A DNA stretch of 64,000 nucleotides, from positions 124,001 to 188,000 of the forward strand of contig NZ_VUMI01000001.1 of the NCBI RefSeq assembly GCF_009696275.1, read 5' to 3'. Of the stretch, positions 36,908-43,945 are shown one piece after another. Position 1 is the first letter of the stretch. Every line of letters starts with the position of its first letter. Origin of the DNA: Eisenbergiella porci. GTDB taxonomy: Bacteria; Bacillota; Clostridia; Lachnospirales; Lachnospiraceae. The notes below the pieces were generated by a model. That model made no database searches. It was given only the letters and a program-made list of their open reading frames with translations, and was not told the DNA's origin. Made by a program: the position numbers and the translations under genes.

Positions 36908-38083
36908 TCAGGCCGCCATTTTATATCCTGACATCAGCATTTTTTTCCGTTCCATATCCGAGTGCACATAAATACGCATAGTCGTGCCCACATTGGAATG
37001 TCCCAGCAGCTCACTCAGCGTCTTCATGTCAAATCCCTGGGAAATACAGTTTGTGGCAAAAATATGGCGCAGCATATGGAAATTGAAGCCTGGAATCCCC
37101 AGTTTTTTCAGGATTGCCTGAAAACGGTACTGCAGCGTCCGCGGTTCCGTATATTCCTTCCTTATCCCCTTCAGTACATAGCCTTCCTCAGATATTTGGC
37201 CGCTTTTCCTGGCGGTTTTCAGCAGTTCCACAAGGAATCCCGGCAGAGGGATCTCCCGGATGGAATTCCTGGATTTCGGCGTGGTTATAATCACCCTGGT
37301 TCCGGTTTTTCCCGCCATGCCAGCTTCGTCTGTGGAGGAAAAAGTGCGTATTCTCTGCATTGTTTTGCGTACTATGATGCTTTCTTTTTCTAAATCAATG
37401 TCTTTCCACTGCAGTGCGCAAAGCTCGCCAATCCGGATTCCGCTGCAGCCCGACAGCAGCACCCCCAGGCTGGTCAGATCTCCTTCCTGTGCGCTTTTTA
37501 TAAGGTGTTCCTCCAGTTTTTTAAGTTCGCGCCCTTCCGGCGGCTGTGGAATCTGTGTTTTAGCCGGGGAGGTAACCGAGGGCAGCTCCGGTCTGTTGCA
37601 GCGGAATTTTTTCCCCAGGAAATGAAAAATCTGGCTGAGCAGGATGAAAATCTGATGAAGATAGGTTTCGGACAGCTTTTTTTCCTGCGCTGTGCAGGCC
37701 TGTCCGCGCAGGCCTTCAAAATAAGCGCGCCAGGCTTCCTCATCAAAACCGGAAACCGCCTGTCTGCCAATGACTGGCAGGATATGTTTCTCCACAATGG
37801 AACGGTAGGTAGCTAATGTGGATTCCTTCCATTTCGTCTGATTCTCCTCCATCCACAGGCGGACGGATTCCCGGATCGTAAGCCCCGGCGGCAGCGTATT
37901 TTCTTTTCCGCCTGCAAGGCAGGCATCTCTCTTTTTAATAAGAAGCTTTTCCTTCACTTCCCTATAGGTTTTCCCGTAAACCGAACGGTATCTGGCTCTT
38001 CCGTCCGGGAGCCTTCCCGCACCATACCTTCCTTCCCATCGACCATCCTTCCTTTTATAAATGTTCTCTCCTTTTCTTGCCAT
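36908..38083 (-). CDS. Tyrosine recombinase (site-specific integrase), probable capsule switch invertase
   Basis: This 391-residue protein has an N-terminal AP2-like arm-binding region (KDGRWEGRYG), a core-binding SAM-like domain at about 70-165 and a catalytic domain at 185-391. The full catalytic set is visible: Arg217, Lys270, His336, Arg339, His362 and Tyr372. The closest type is the Tn916/phage Int group. No excisionase or other mobile-element gene is nearby. It lies inside the predicted invertible segment together with a promoter, so its likely task is inversion rather than integration. GGGAGG precedes the ATG. Confidence 0.9.
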   Translation of the reverse strand: MARKGENIYKRKDGRWEGRYGAGRLPDGRARYRSVYGKTYREVKEKLLIKKRDACLAGGKENTLPPGLTIRESVRLWMEENQTKWKESTLATYRSIVEKHILPVIGRQAVSGFDEEAWRAYFEGLRGQACTAQEKKLSETYLHQIFILLSQIFHFLGKKFRCNRPELPSVTSPAKTQIPQPPEGRELKKLEEHLIKSAQEGDLTSLGVLLSGCSGIRIGELCALQWKDIDLEKESIIVRKTMQRIRTFSSTDEAGMAGKTGTRVIITTPKSRNSIREIPLPGFLVELLKTARKSGQISEEGYVLKGIRKEYTEPRTLQYRFQAILKKLGIPGFNFHMLRHIFATNCISQGFDMKTLSELLGHSNVGTTMRIYVHSDMERKKMLMSGYKMAA

Positions 38084-38110
38084 AATGTCCTCCCAGAATC
38101 TGACGAAAAA

Positions 38111-38121
38111 TTTGACGGCTT
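38111..38121 (+). repeat. Direct repeat TTTGACGGCTT, right copy
   Basis: This copy overlaps the -10 element of the recombinase promoter (38124-38119) and lies 28 bp before its ATG. A protein binding here would affect recombinase expression. The partner copy is at 36765-36775. Confidence 0.5.
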
Positions 38122-38147
38122 ATAAATCAAAAAGGTATCTATGGCAA
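38119..38147 (-). promoter_or_regulatory. Promoter of the recombinase gene
   Basis: On the minus strand TTGCCA (38147-38142), a 17-bp spacer and TATAAG (38124-38119) fit a sigma-A promoter. The start codon is about 30 bp downstream of the predicted start site. Confidence 0.7.
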
Positions 38148-38191
38148 TTTGGGTCCCCGGCTTGTCTGTATATCATTTTTATTTAGTCTTT

Positions 38192-38215
38192 ATACAGGCA
38201 CACTGTCACCTGTAT
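38192..38215. promoter_or_regulatory. Inverted repeat upstream of the outward promoter, possible operator
   Basis: ATACAGG at 38192-38198 and CCTGTAT at 38209-38215 form a perfect 7-bp inverted repeat with a 10-bp centre. No T-run follows on either strand, so it is not an obvious terminator. It lies between the two divergent promoters of the segment, where an operator would be expected. Confidence 0.4.
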
Positions 38216-38268
38216 TATAAATAAGAAACGCAAAAAATGACATTTAAGTATTATTTTATACTCATTAA

Positions 38269-38297
38269 TTGACAAAATATAAAACTTGTCTTACAAT
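38269..38297 (+). promoter_or_regulatory. Strong sigma-A promoter inside the invertible segment
   Basis: TTGACA at 38269-38274, a 17-bp spacer and TACAAT at 38292-38297 are near consensus. It points rightward across the right recombination site into non-coding DNA and a terminator. After inversion it would point at the XRE/cps genes with a leader of roughly 185 nt. Confidence 0.82.
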
Positions 38298-38349
38298 AAA
38301 TTCCAGTGTCGAGTTTAAATTGCCACGAAATACCAGTTTTAAACTTATA

Positions 38350-38383
38350 TTCATTTTCGCATAAGGATAGAATTTACGAAAGC
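38350..38383 (+). repeat. Right inverted recombination site (candidate)
   Basis: This is the partner of 36685-36718 in opposite orientation. The 9-bp centre AAGGATAGA (38363-38371) is identical in both and would allow strand exchange. The segment between the centres is about 1.66 kb and holds the recombinase gene and the outward promoter. Confidence 0.75.
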
Positions 38384-38433
38384 GTTTTTACGGTATTCAG
38401 TATATATTTGAATTAATAATTCCAGCTGTCTGT

Positions 38434-38462
38434 AAACAGGCCGAATAAAAGGCCTGTTTTTT
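38434..38462 (+). terminator. Intrinsic terminator beyond the right recombination site
   Basis: AAACAGGCC and GGCCTGTTT form a perfect 9-bp stem with an 8-nt loop, followed by T to 38462. It lies outside the invertible segment and blocks transcription from the outward promoter toward the AI-2E transporter gene. Confidence 0.9.
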
Positions 38463-38966
38463 CAGTATTTCAGGGGATTTTAGAAATCCGGATATGAAGC
38501 CGATTTCTGCGCCGCCCTTTTATCACAAACTGCCGGCAGATAACAAATGTATGTTTTAAACTGACCACAAAAAAATTAATTCCATACAATATAGGTTTAT
38601 GCTTTTTCCAATAATCAATTTCTCCCCTATGAAGTGGGAACAGGAAGCTCCCATGTTAAATCTGTGTAAAAAATTCCCTTTTCATCTTGCCACCCCTTTA
38701 CATATCCTTTACAATGAATAAAAATGGTACTCCGGGAGAAAAATTATCGAATGACAACCAGGCCAGCCGCTCCCCCGCGGCTTGATACACAGGATTTTAA
38801 CGCAGTTCCCATAAAACATGCATAACCTCTGTCCATTATGGCAGGGGCTGTGCTTTTTTTGTATTTCCGGCAAAAAAGCCGGTCTGTCGGTCATGATTTT
38901 TGAATAGACTCAGATAACCGTTTAAATACTGGGTAAACTGATTATAGAAAGGACAAGGCAGGGCGC
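38463..38966. other. Gene-less stretch before the AI-2E transporter
   Basis: No convincing coding frame. Structure is present. A hairpin CCTCTGTCC/GGCAGGGG near 38829-38851 is followed closely by seven T and may be a terminator or attenuator on the plus strand. CCGGCAAAAAAGCCGG near 38868 is a second perfect hairpin. Just before the transporter, GGCAGGGC/GCCCTGCC pairs around the ATG at 38967 and could limit its translation. Confidence 0.35.
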
Positions 38967-40058
38967 ATGACGGCCCTGCCGATGATAAAAATGGAAAAAA
39001 AGAAAGCTTTCCTCATTAATTTTCTCTACTATGCACTTCTTTTGTGCGCAGCATTTGTCGTCCTGAAATATGGGCTGCCCCTGCTGGCTCCTTTTGTAAT
39101 TGCTTTTATTCTGGCCTATTTATTAAGAAAACCTGTTTTATTTTTATCCCGTAAGCTTCATATTCCCCAGAAACCAACGGCGATCCTGCTGGTACTTATT
39201 TTTTATTCCACCGTAGGCTTGCTGCTTTCCCTTGTGGGCATCCGCGCATTTTCCTCAACCAGGGATCTGGTGCTGAATCTGCCGCAGATTTATGCACGGC
39301 ATGTGGAACCGGTATTAATGGGGATTTTCGGGAATCTGGAGCAGGCTCTGCAAAAAATGGATCCCTCCCTGGTTTCCACCCTGGAAGATCTTTTTAACCA
39401 GTTTACACAGTCATTAGGGCAGATGGTATCCAGCCTGTCCGTTGGCGCCATGGGAACCATCTCCGGAATTGCCTCCTCCTTGCCAGGACTTTTCATCAAG
39501 CTGCTGCTTATGATTATTTCCACATTTTTTATTGCCGCGGATTACGAGCTTCTCACCGGATTCTTTCTGAAACAGCTGGGCGGGAAAACGCAGAAAATTT
39601 TTATGCAGGTAAAAGAATATGTGGTGGGAACCCTTTTTGTATGCATCCGTTCCTACGCTTTGATCATGTCAATTACCTTCGTGGAGCTTTCTCTTGGGCT
39701 GACGGTGATTGGTGTGAAAAATTCGATATTGATTGCTTTCCTGATTTCGGTGTTTGATGTCCTTCCGGTTCTTGGGACAGGGGGAATCATGATCCCCTGG
39801 ATGGTGATTTCCGCGCTGACCGGCAATTATTCCCTGTCTCTGGGACTGCTTATTGTCTATCTGTTTATAACGGTCATCCGGAATATCATCGAGCCCAAAA
39901 TCGTCGGCAGCCAGATCGGGCTTCACCCGGTGGTAACGCTGGCAAGTATGTTTGCAGGGGTCCAGCTGCTGGGCGTTGTGGGCCTGTTCGGCTTTCCAAT
40001 CAGTCTTTCCCTGCTGCGTCACCTGAACGACAACGGCACCATCCATATTTTTAAATAG
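38967..40058 (+). CDS. AI-2E family transporter (PF01594)
   Basis: This 363-residue integral membrane protein has about seven or eight helices, with two pairs at the N-terminus and the conserved C-terminal core. The latter includes GTGGIMIPW, IEPKIVGSQIGLHPVV and an LFGFPIS ending. The family includes exporters proposed for AI-2 (TqsA) and other permeases or antiporters, so the substrate is open. It is the only sizeable plus-strand gene here. The start at 38967 lies inside an inverted repeat and lacks a strong ribosome site. Confidence 0.87.
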   Translation: MTALPMIKMEKKKAFLINFLYYALLLCAAFVVLKYGLPLLAPFVIAFILAYLLRKPVLFLSRKLHIPQKPTAILLVLIFYSTVGLLLSLVGIRAFSSTRDLVLNLPQIYARHVEPVLMGIFGNLEQALQKMDPSLVSTLEDLFNQFTQSLGQMVSSLSVGAMGTISGIASSLPGLFIKLLLMIISTFFIAADYELLTGFFLKQLGGKTQKIFMQVKEYVVGTLFVCIRSYALIMSITFVELSLGLTVIGVKNSILIAFLISVFDVLPVLGTGGIMIPWMVISALTGNYSLSLGLLIVYLFITVIRNIIEPKIVGSQIGLHPVVTLASMFAGVQLLGVVGLFGFPISLSLLRHLNDNGTIHIFK

Positions 40059-40073
40059 CAGGGCAAAAAAATA

Positions 40074-40145
40074 ACCGGCGCCTCATGTGATATGACCCTT
40101 GTCAGGCAGACAAGAGCCATATCAATGGGGCAGCCGGTCTTTTTT
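40074..40145. terminator. Bidirectional terminator between convergent genes
   Basis: ACCGGC at 40074-40079 pairs with GCCGGT at 40133-40138. Further stems (GATATG/CATATC and CTTGTC/GACAAG) extend the hairpin to a 5-nt apex. T-runs follow on the plus strand (40140-40145) and on the minus strand (A-run at 40066-40072). It serves both the AI-2E transporter and the convergent hicB-like gene. Confidence 0.9.
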
Positions 40146-40423
40146 CAGTCATTGTCGGGAAGCAGCTTGATTCTCACCAGAATCTTTCTTACGAATTCCC
40201 CTTCCTTCAGTTCAATATCATCCTCGTGCGTCTGCGGGGGAAGTTCGCATTCTTCCTCTTCCATTTCCGCACAGATCCAGTTATATGCTGCATCGGCAGC
40301 ATTATCTATCGCATCCTCCAGATCCGGTCCTTGTGCCTCACAGCCTTCCAGATCCGGAAATGCCACGTAATAGCCTGCTCCCTCCTTTTTGGGGGTAAAA
40401 ACTGCCGGGTACGTAAATGTCAT
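40145..40423 (-). CDS. Orphan HicB-like protein
   Basis: The 92-residue protein matches the HicB partial RNase H-like fold: YPAVFTPKKEGAGYYVAFPD, LEGCEAQGPDLEDAIDNA and then a helix AADAAYNWI. HicB normally neutralises the HicA mRNA interferase. No hicA is present on either side, where the gaps are too short. No C-terminal DNA-binding domain is evident. It is probably a solitary HicB-like protein of unknown role rather than a working toxin-antitoxin pair. Confidence 0.8.
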   Translation of the reverse strand: MTFTYPAVFTPKKEGAGYYVAFPDLEGCEAQGPDLEDAIDNAADAAYNWICAEMEEEECELPPQTHEDDIELKEGEFVRKILVRIKLLPDND

Positions 40424-40608
40424 CTATATGCCTCCTGATTTTCAGCCTTCCCCACCTCCCTGAGGAAGCGGTACGGCTTTTATTTTCTGTTATCCTGTAC
40501 CATTATAATTTCAGCAGGGGGCCTTTGTCAAATAGTTATGTTTCCCATAGCCCTGTTTCCTGGCGCTGTGGCAAAATCAGTTTATAACCTCTTATGACGT
40601 CCGATGAA

Positions 40609-42903
40609 TTATTCTCTGCTGAAATAGTAATTGAGGACCTCCTTTGATTTACCCACCACGTAACCGCTGCCGCCTCTGCCTTTTACATCCTCCGTCATAG
40701 TAAGAAGAAGAATCGGCCTGTCCGCATTTTTCTGAGGCGTGAATACGCAGAACCAGCCCAGCTCCGTACCTGTGGTATCCGTTTTGGACTGTTTGATTTC
40801 TGCGGTTCCTGTTTTTCCGGCAAGCAGGATATCCTCCCGGTAGGCGCTGCGTCCGGTTCCATGGGGAGAGGCGATTACCTGTTCCATGGCCTCTTCAATC
40901 AGGCGGGCCGTATCCTGGGTATAGGCCTGCTCCAGCCAGAATTCAGGCTTTGCATCCGACTGGTAGCGCAGACGCGGCTTCAGCACGTTTCCGTCGTTAG
41001 CAAAGCCGGTGTAAAGCGCCGCCAGATGGATCGGGTTCACCAGAACCTGTCCCTGTCCATATCCGCTGTCCGCAAGCTGGATTTCCGAATCAATTCCTTC
41101 TTCATTGGAATACTGTGACGGGGCAAGGGATATTTCAAAGGGAATCTCCTGGCCGAATCCCAGCTTATCCAGGGATGCTGTCAGATCCTTTTCCCCGATG
41201 CGTAGAGCTGCCTTGGCAAAATAAATATTGTCAGAATAAATCAGGGCATTTTTCAGGACAACCGGATCATAGGCATGGAGGGTTGTTACATAATAGTTTC
41301 CCCAACTGGCATCCTTCTGCCATGACAGGCCGACATTGCCGTAATCCTCGTTGGGATCAATGGCTCCTGTATCCAGGCCGATGGCTGCAATGATCGGTTT
41401 AAAAGAAGAGCCCGGACACAGCTTCTGCCGGAAGCGGTTATAAAGGGGCATCCTTTCATCCTCATTCAGGCTGTCCCAAAGCGTCTGTGACATGCCATAA
41501 ATAAAATCCCTGCTGTCATAGGAAGGCGTGCTTACCAGTGCAAGGATTTCCCCGGTGTAAGGATCCATGGCTACGGAGCAGCTTTTATCCTCCGCATAGG
41601 CTTCGTACAGCGCCTGCTGGAGTCCGGCATCTATGGTGAGCTGAATGGTTTCCCCGTCCCTTTTTGTAATCCGGGCAAGCGTGGCTTTTTTATTTCCCTG
41701 TTCATCCACGATGCTTATCTCACAGCCGTCACGGCCCTTCAGTTCTTTTTCATAGAGAAGCTCCATGCCGCTGCGGCCGATAACGCTGTTTGACCGGTAG
41801 CCCTCCCCGGGATGTTTTTCCAGATCCTCCGCCGTGACCTGCTGGATGTAGCCGGTCAGATGGGCTGCCGCTTTTCCCAGCGGATAGTCCCGTATCTCCA
41901 CATCTGTTATCAACACACCGGGAATCGCCAGCAAGGCGTCCTGCAGCTCTTTTTTCCGGATGGTTTCCTCCGAAGGGTATTCCGCCATCAGCTCCTGGTC
42001 AGTCAGCTTCTGGATTGTCTTAATCGGAACAAAGGAATCCGGTTTTACCCATTTGGCCGACAGCTTCTTCCGTATACTCTCTGTGGAAACCCCGAGTAGC
42101 TCTGCCAGGCGTATGACGGATTCGTTCTCTTCCTCCGCCTCCACAGCTTCAGATGTGTCTTCCACCCGGCTTTGCGCAGTTTCGCCGCCCAACTCAGCCT
42201 GGCTGTCCATCACCTCAGTTTCACCCGGCAGCCCCTCTTCATTATCCGGCATTTTTCCGGGCACCAGGCCCACCGAAGAACCCGTACCCCGGCCTGCGAG
42301 AAGCCTGCCATTCCGATCCACAATCGTTCCCCTGGCCGCCTCGTCTCTTGTGACCTTTACCTTGTCATAGGCCGTCAGTCCAGGAAAAATCAGGCTGTCC
42401 TCCCAGACAAGCGCATAAGGATATCCTTCCTCTTCGCCAGTCCTTTTCAAAAAAACAGCCTGGTTGGAAAAGGAAATTTCTCCGGCCACACTATCCATTG
42501 TCGTATCATAAAAAACCGTCGCTGCCTGGCTTCCGCTTTCCTGGGCCTGTGTTACCGTTACCCGGACATCCGCCGCTTCAATTCCCTCATAAATCTTCTT
42601 GTTACGTTCTGCAAAGGCCTCCTCTGAAATCTCGCTTCTGGTCTGGGCATCCAGCATACGGTACATTTCATCATATTTTCCGTCTTCAATACAGGCCATA
42701 TAATATAGAAGCAATTCTTCCGGCGTCTCCGGTTCCTTTTCCGCCTTTTCCTCTCCAATTGCAGGCAGAAGCTTCTTCACTCCGTTAAAAATCAGGACTC
42801 CTGCTCCCACAACGATTACAACAGCCGTCAGAAGGAGAAAAATTCTTTTCATCCGCATCATTCCGGCCCGGTTCTTCCTGCGTCTTCTCCGTTTCCTTTT
42901 CAT
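40609..42903 (-). CDS. Class B penicillin-binding protein (PBP2/MecA-like)
   Basis: ATG 42903 is chosen because GGAGG stands five to six bases upstream; the product has 764 residues. A basic N-terminus precedes one membrane helix. Residues 55-170 form an NTF2-like MecA_N domain (LLLYYMACIEDGKYDEMYRM). A PBP dimerisation domain with an acidic insertion follows. The transpeptidase domain has SSFK (active Ser), SDN and KTGT motifs. It cross-links peptidoglycan outside the membrane. The MecA-type domain occurs in ordinary clostridial PBPs, so it does not by itself mean beta-lactam resistance. Confidence 0.92.
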   Translation of the reverse strand: MKRKRRRRRKNRAGMMRMKRIFLLLTAVVIVVGAGVLIFNGVKKLLPAIGEEKAEKEPETPEELLLYYMACIEDGKYDEMYRMLDAQTRSEISEEAFAERNKKIYEGIEAADVRVTVTQAQESGSQAATVFYDTTMDSVAGEISFSNQAVFLKRTGEEEGYPYALVWEDSLIFPGLTAYDKVKVTRDEAARGTIVDRNGRLLAGRGTGSSVGLVPGKMPDNEEGLPGETEVMDSQAELGGETAQSRVEDTSEAVEAEEENESVIRLAELLGVSTESIRKKLSAKWVKPDSFVPIKTIQKLTDQELMAEYPSEETIRKKELQDALLAIPGVLITDVEIRDYPLGKAAAHLTGYIQQVTAEDLEKHPGEGYRSNSVIGRSGMELLYEKELKGRDGCEISIVDEQGNKKATLARITKRDGETIQLTIDAGLQQALYEAYAEDKSCSVAMDPYTGEILALVSTPSYDSRDFIYGMSQTLWDSLNEDERMPLYNRFRQKLCPGSSFKPIIAAIGLDTGAIDPNEDYGNVGLSWQKDASWGNYYVTTLHAYDPVVLKNALIYSDNIYFAKAALRIGEKDLTASLDKLGFGQEIPFEISLAPSQYSNEEGIDSEIQLADSGYGQGQVLVNPIHLAALYTGFANDGNVLKPRLRYQSDAKPEFWLEQAYTQDTARLIEEAMEQVIASPHGTGRSAYREDILLAGKTGTAEIKQSKTDTTGTELGWFCVFTPQKNADRPILLLTMTEDVKGRGGSGYVVGKSKEVLNYYFSRE

Positions 42904-42946
42904 ATCAACCTCCATTTGATTACATATGTAAGATTTATCTTTAAAA

Positions 42947-42962
42947 CAAAACCGCCACACGG
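42947..42962 (-). terminator. Hairpin with T-rich tail, end of cobalamin operon
   Basis: ACCGCC and GGCGGT form a 6-bp GC stem with a 4-nt loop. On the minus strand TTTTGTTTT follows. It lies after the 24-residue peptide gene and 44 bp before the PBP gene. Confidence 0.75.
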
Positions 42963-43140
42963 CGGTATCCTTTTTCCCTTCGCCAGGCTGCAGCATATTC
43001 TGCGCGAAAGCCGCGGCCAACAGGGACAATGCCACTTCCAGATACTGTTTTCCTCAGCCTTCCGGCGGCAATTTCTTTTATTATCCTACCTCCGGGAAAT
43101 TCATATGTCAATATAAATTTCCCGGATATTATTTGGGCCA

Positions 43141-43215
43141 TTAAAATACCAGAAAACCACCGATGATTCCAAAAATAAAACAGATTGCCAGGCCTGCAAT
43201 AATAAGATTCCTCAT
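43141..43215 (-). CDS. Possible 24-residue membrane peptide
   Basis: ATG 43215 opens a 24-codon frame whose product, MRNLIIAGLAICFIFGIIGG plus FLVF, is a single hydrophobic helix. AGGGG is about 13 bases and AGG five bases upstream. A good promoter stands just before it at 43249-43277. It lies between cbiC and a terminator. No function can be assigned. Confidence 0.5.
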   Translation of the reverse strand: MRNLIIAGLAICFIFGIIGGFLVF

Positions 43216-43248
43216 AAACCTGATATCCCCTGCGATTTGATGTATATC

Positions 43249-43277
43249 ATGATACAATGGATGATTTGTAATTTCAA
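43249..43277 (-). promoter_or_regulatory. Promoter before the 24-residue peptide gene
   Basis: On the minus strand TTGAAA (43277-43272), a 17-bp spacer and TATCAT (43254-43249) fit a sigma-A promoter. It lies downstream of cbiC and supports separate expression of the small gene or of the PBP region. Confidence 0.6.
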
Positions 43278-43313
43278 TTTTTTACGTTACTTCAGGACCG
43301 GGAGAATCAAAAA

Positions 43314-43931
43314 TTACAGCTGATAAATCAATGCATTACAAATCGCCGCAGCCACATTGCTGCCGCCCTTCCGGCCTCTCGCCACTATCACCGGCACGCC
43401 TGCCGTCAGGATCAGTTCTTTCGCCTCCACCACATTGACAAATCCCACCGGTACGCCGATAATCAGCCGGGGGCGGATTTTTCCCTCCTGTATCAGTTCA
43501 TAGAGACGTATCAGGGCAGTAGGCGCATTGCCGATGGCAAAAATAAAATCCTCCTGCATGGCGGCCGCTTTGTCCATGCTCACGGCGGCCCTGGTGGTCT
43601 GTTGCGCCAAAGCAGCCGCGGCCACATCTTCATCCGCCATAAAGCAGTGTACCTTTCCTCCGTACTGCTCCAGTTTTTTCTTATTTATGCCCGCTCTTCC
43701 CATATTTGTATCCGTAATGATGGATACGCCCTCTCTGAGGGCCTGCAGTCCCTTTTCCACCGCATTTTCAGAAAAAAACAGGGTATCCGCATAGCTGAAA
43801 TCCGCTGTGGTATGAATTACTCTTTTAATAATGGGCTTCAAAACCGGATCCAGCTCTCTTCCCAGTTCCTCTTCAATAATTTCAAAGCTTCTTTTTTCAA
43901 TCTCTCCGGGGGCAATCTGCTTCAGATTCAT
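43314..43931 (-). CDS. cbiC: Cobalt-precorrin-8 methylmutase CbiC
   Basis: The 205-residue protein has the conserved VIHTTADFSYADTL stretch with the catalytic His, then TDTNMGRAGIN and a C-terminal ARGRKGGSNVAAAICNALIY. It moves the methyl group from C-11 to C-12 to give cobyrinate. TAAGGAGTG precedes the ATG. It is the last gene of the cobalamin operon, 14 bp after cbiP. Confidence 0.95.
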   Translation of the reverse strand: MNLKQIAPGEIEKRSFEIIEEELGRELDPVLKPIIKRVIHTTADFSYADTLFFSENAVEKGLQALREGVSIITDTNMGRAGINKKKLEQYGGKVHCFMADEDVAAAALAQQTTRAAVSMDKAAAMQEDFIFAIGNAPTALIRLYELIQEGKIRPRLIIGVPVGFVNVVEAKELILTAGVPVIVARGRKGGSNVAAAICNALIYQL

Positions 43932-43945
43932 TTTATTTTCACTCC

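Larger units (their letters stand above)
38304..38462 (+). ncRNA. Predicted ~160-nt RNA from the outward promoter
   Basis: A near-consensus promoter ends at 38297 and a strong intrinsic terminator ends at 38462. The RNA between contains no ATG with a ribosome site. It includes the right recombination site and an AGTTTAAA/TTTAAACT hairpin. It may simply be the dead-end transcript of the OFF orientation. A regulatory role is possible but unsupported. Confidence 0.4.

Noticed and set aside
36908-38083. Integrase of an integrated prophage or conjugative element
   Set aside because: No excisionase, relaxase, phage or transfer genes are nearby and no tRNA attachment site is visible. The inverted sites around the gene favour an inversion role.
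38700-38782. Small plus-strand ORF beginning MNKNGTPGEKLSND at about 38714
   Set aside because: No ribosome site precedes it and the frame is only 23 codons. It is not distinguishable from chance.
40145-40423. HicAB toxin-antitoxin system
   Set aside because: Only the HicB-like half is present. The flanking gaps are too short for hicA and contain no HicA motif.
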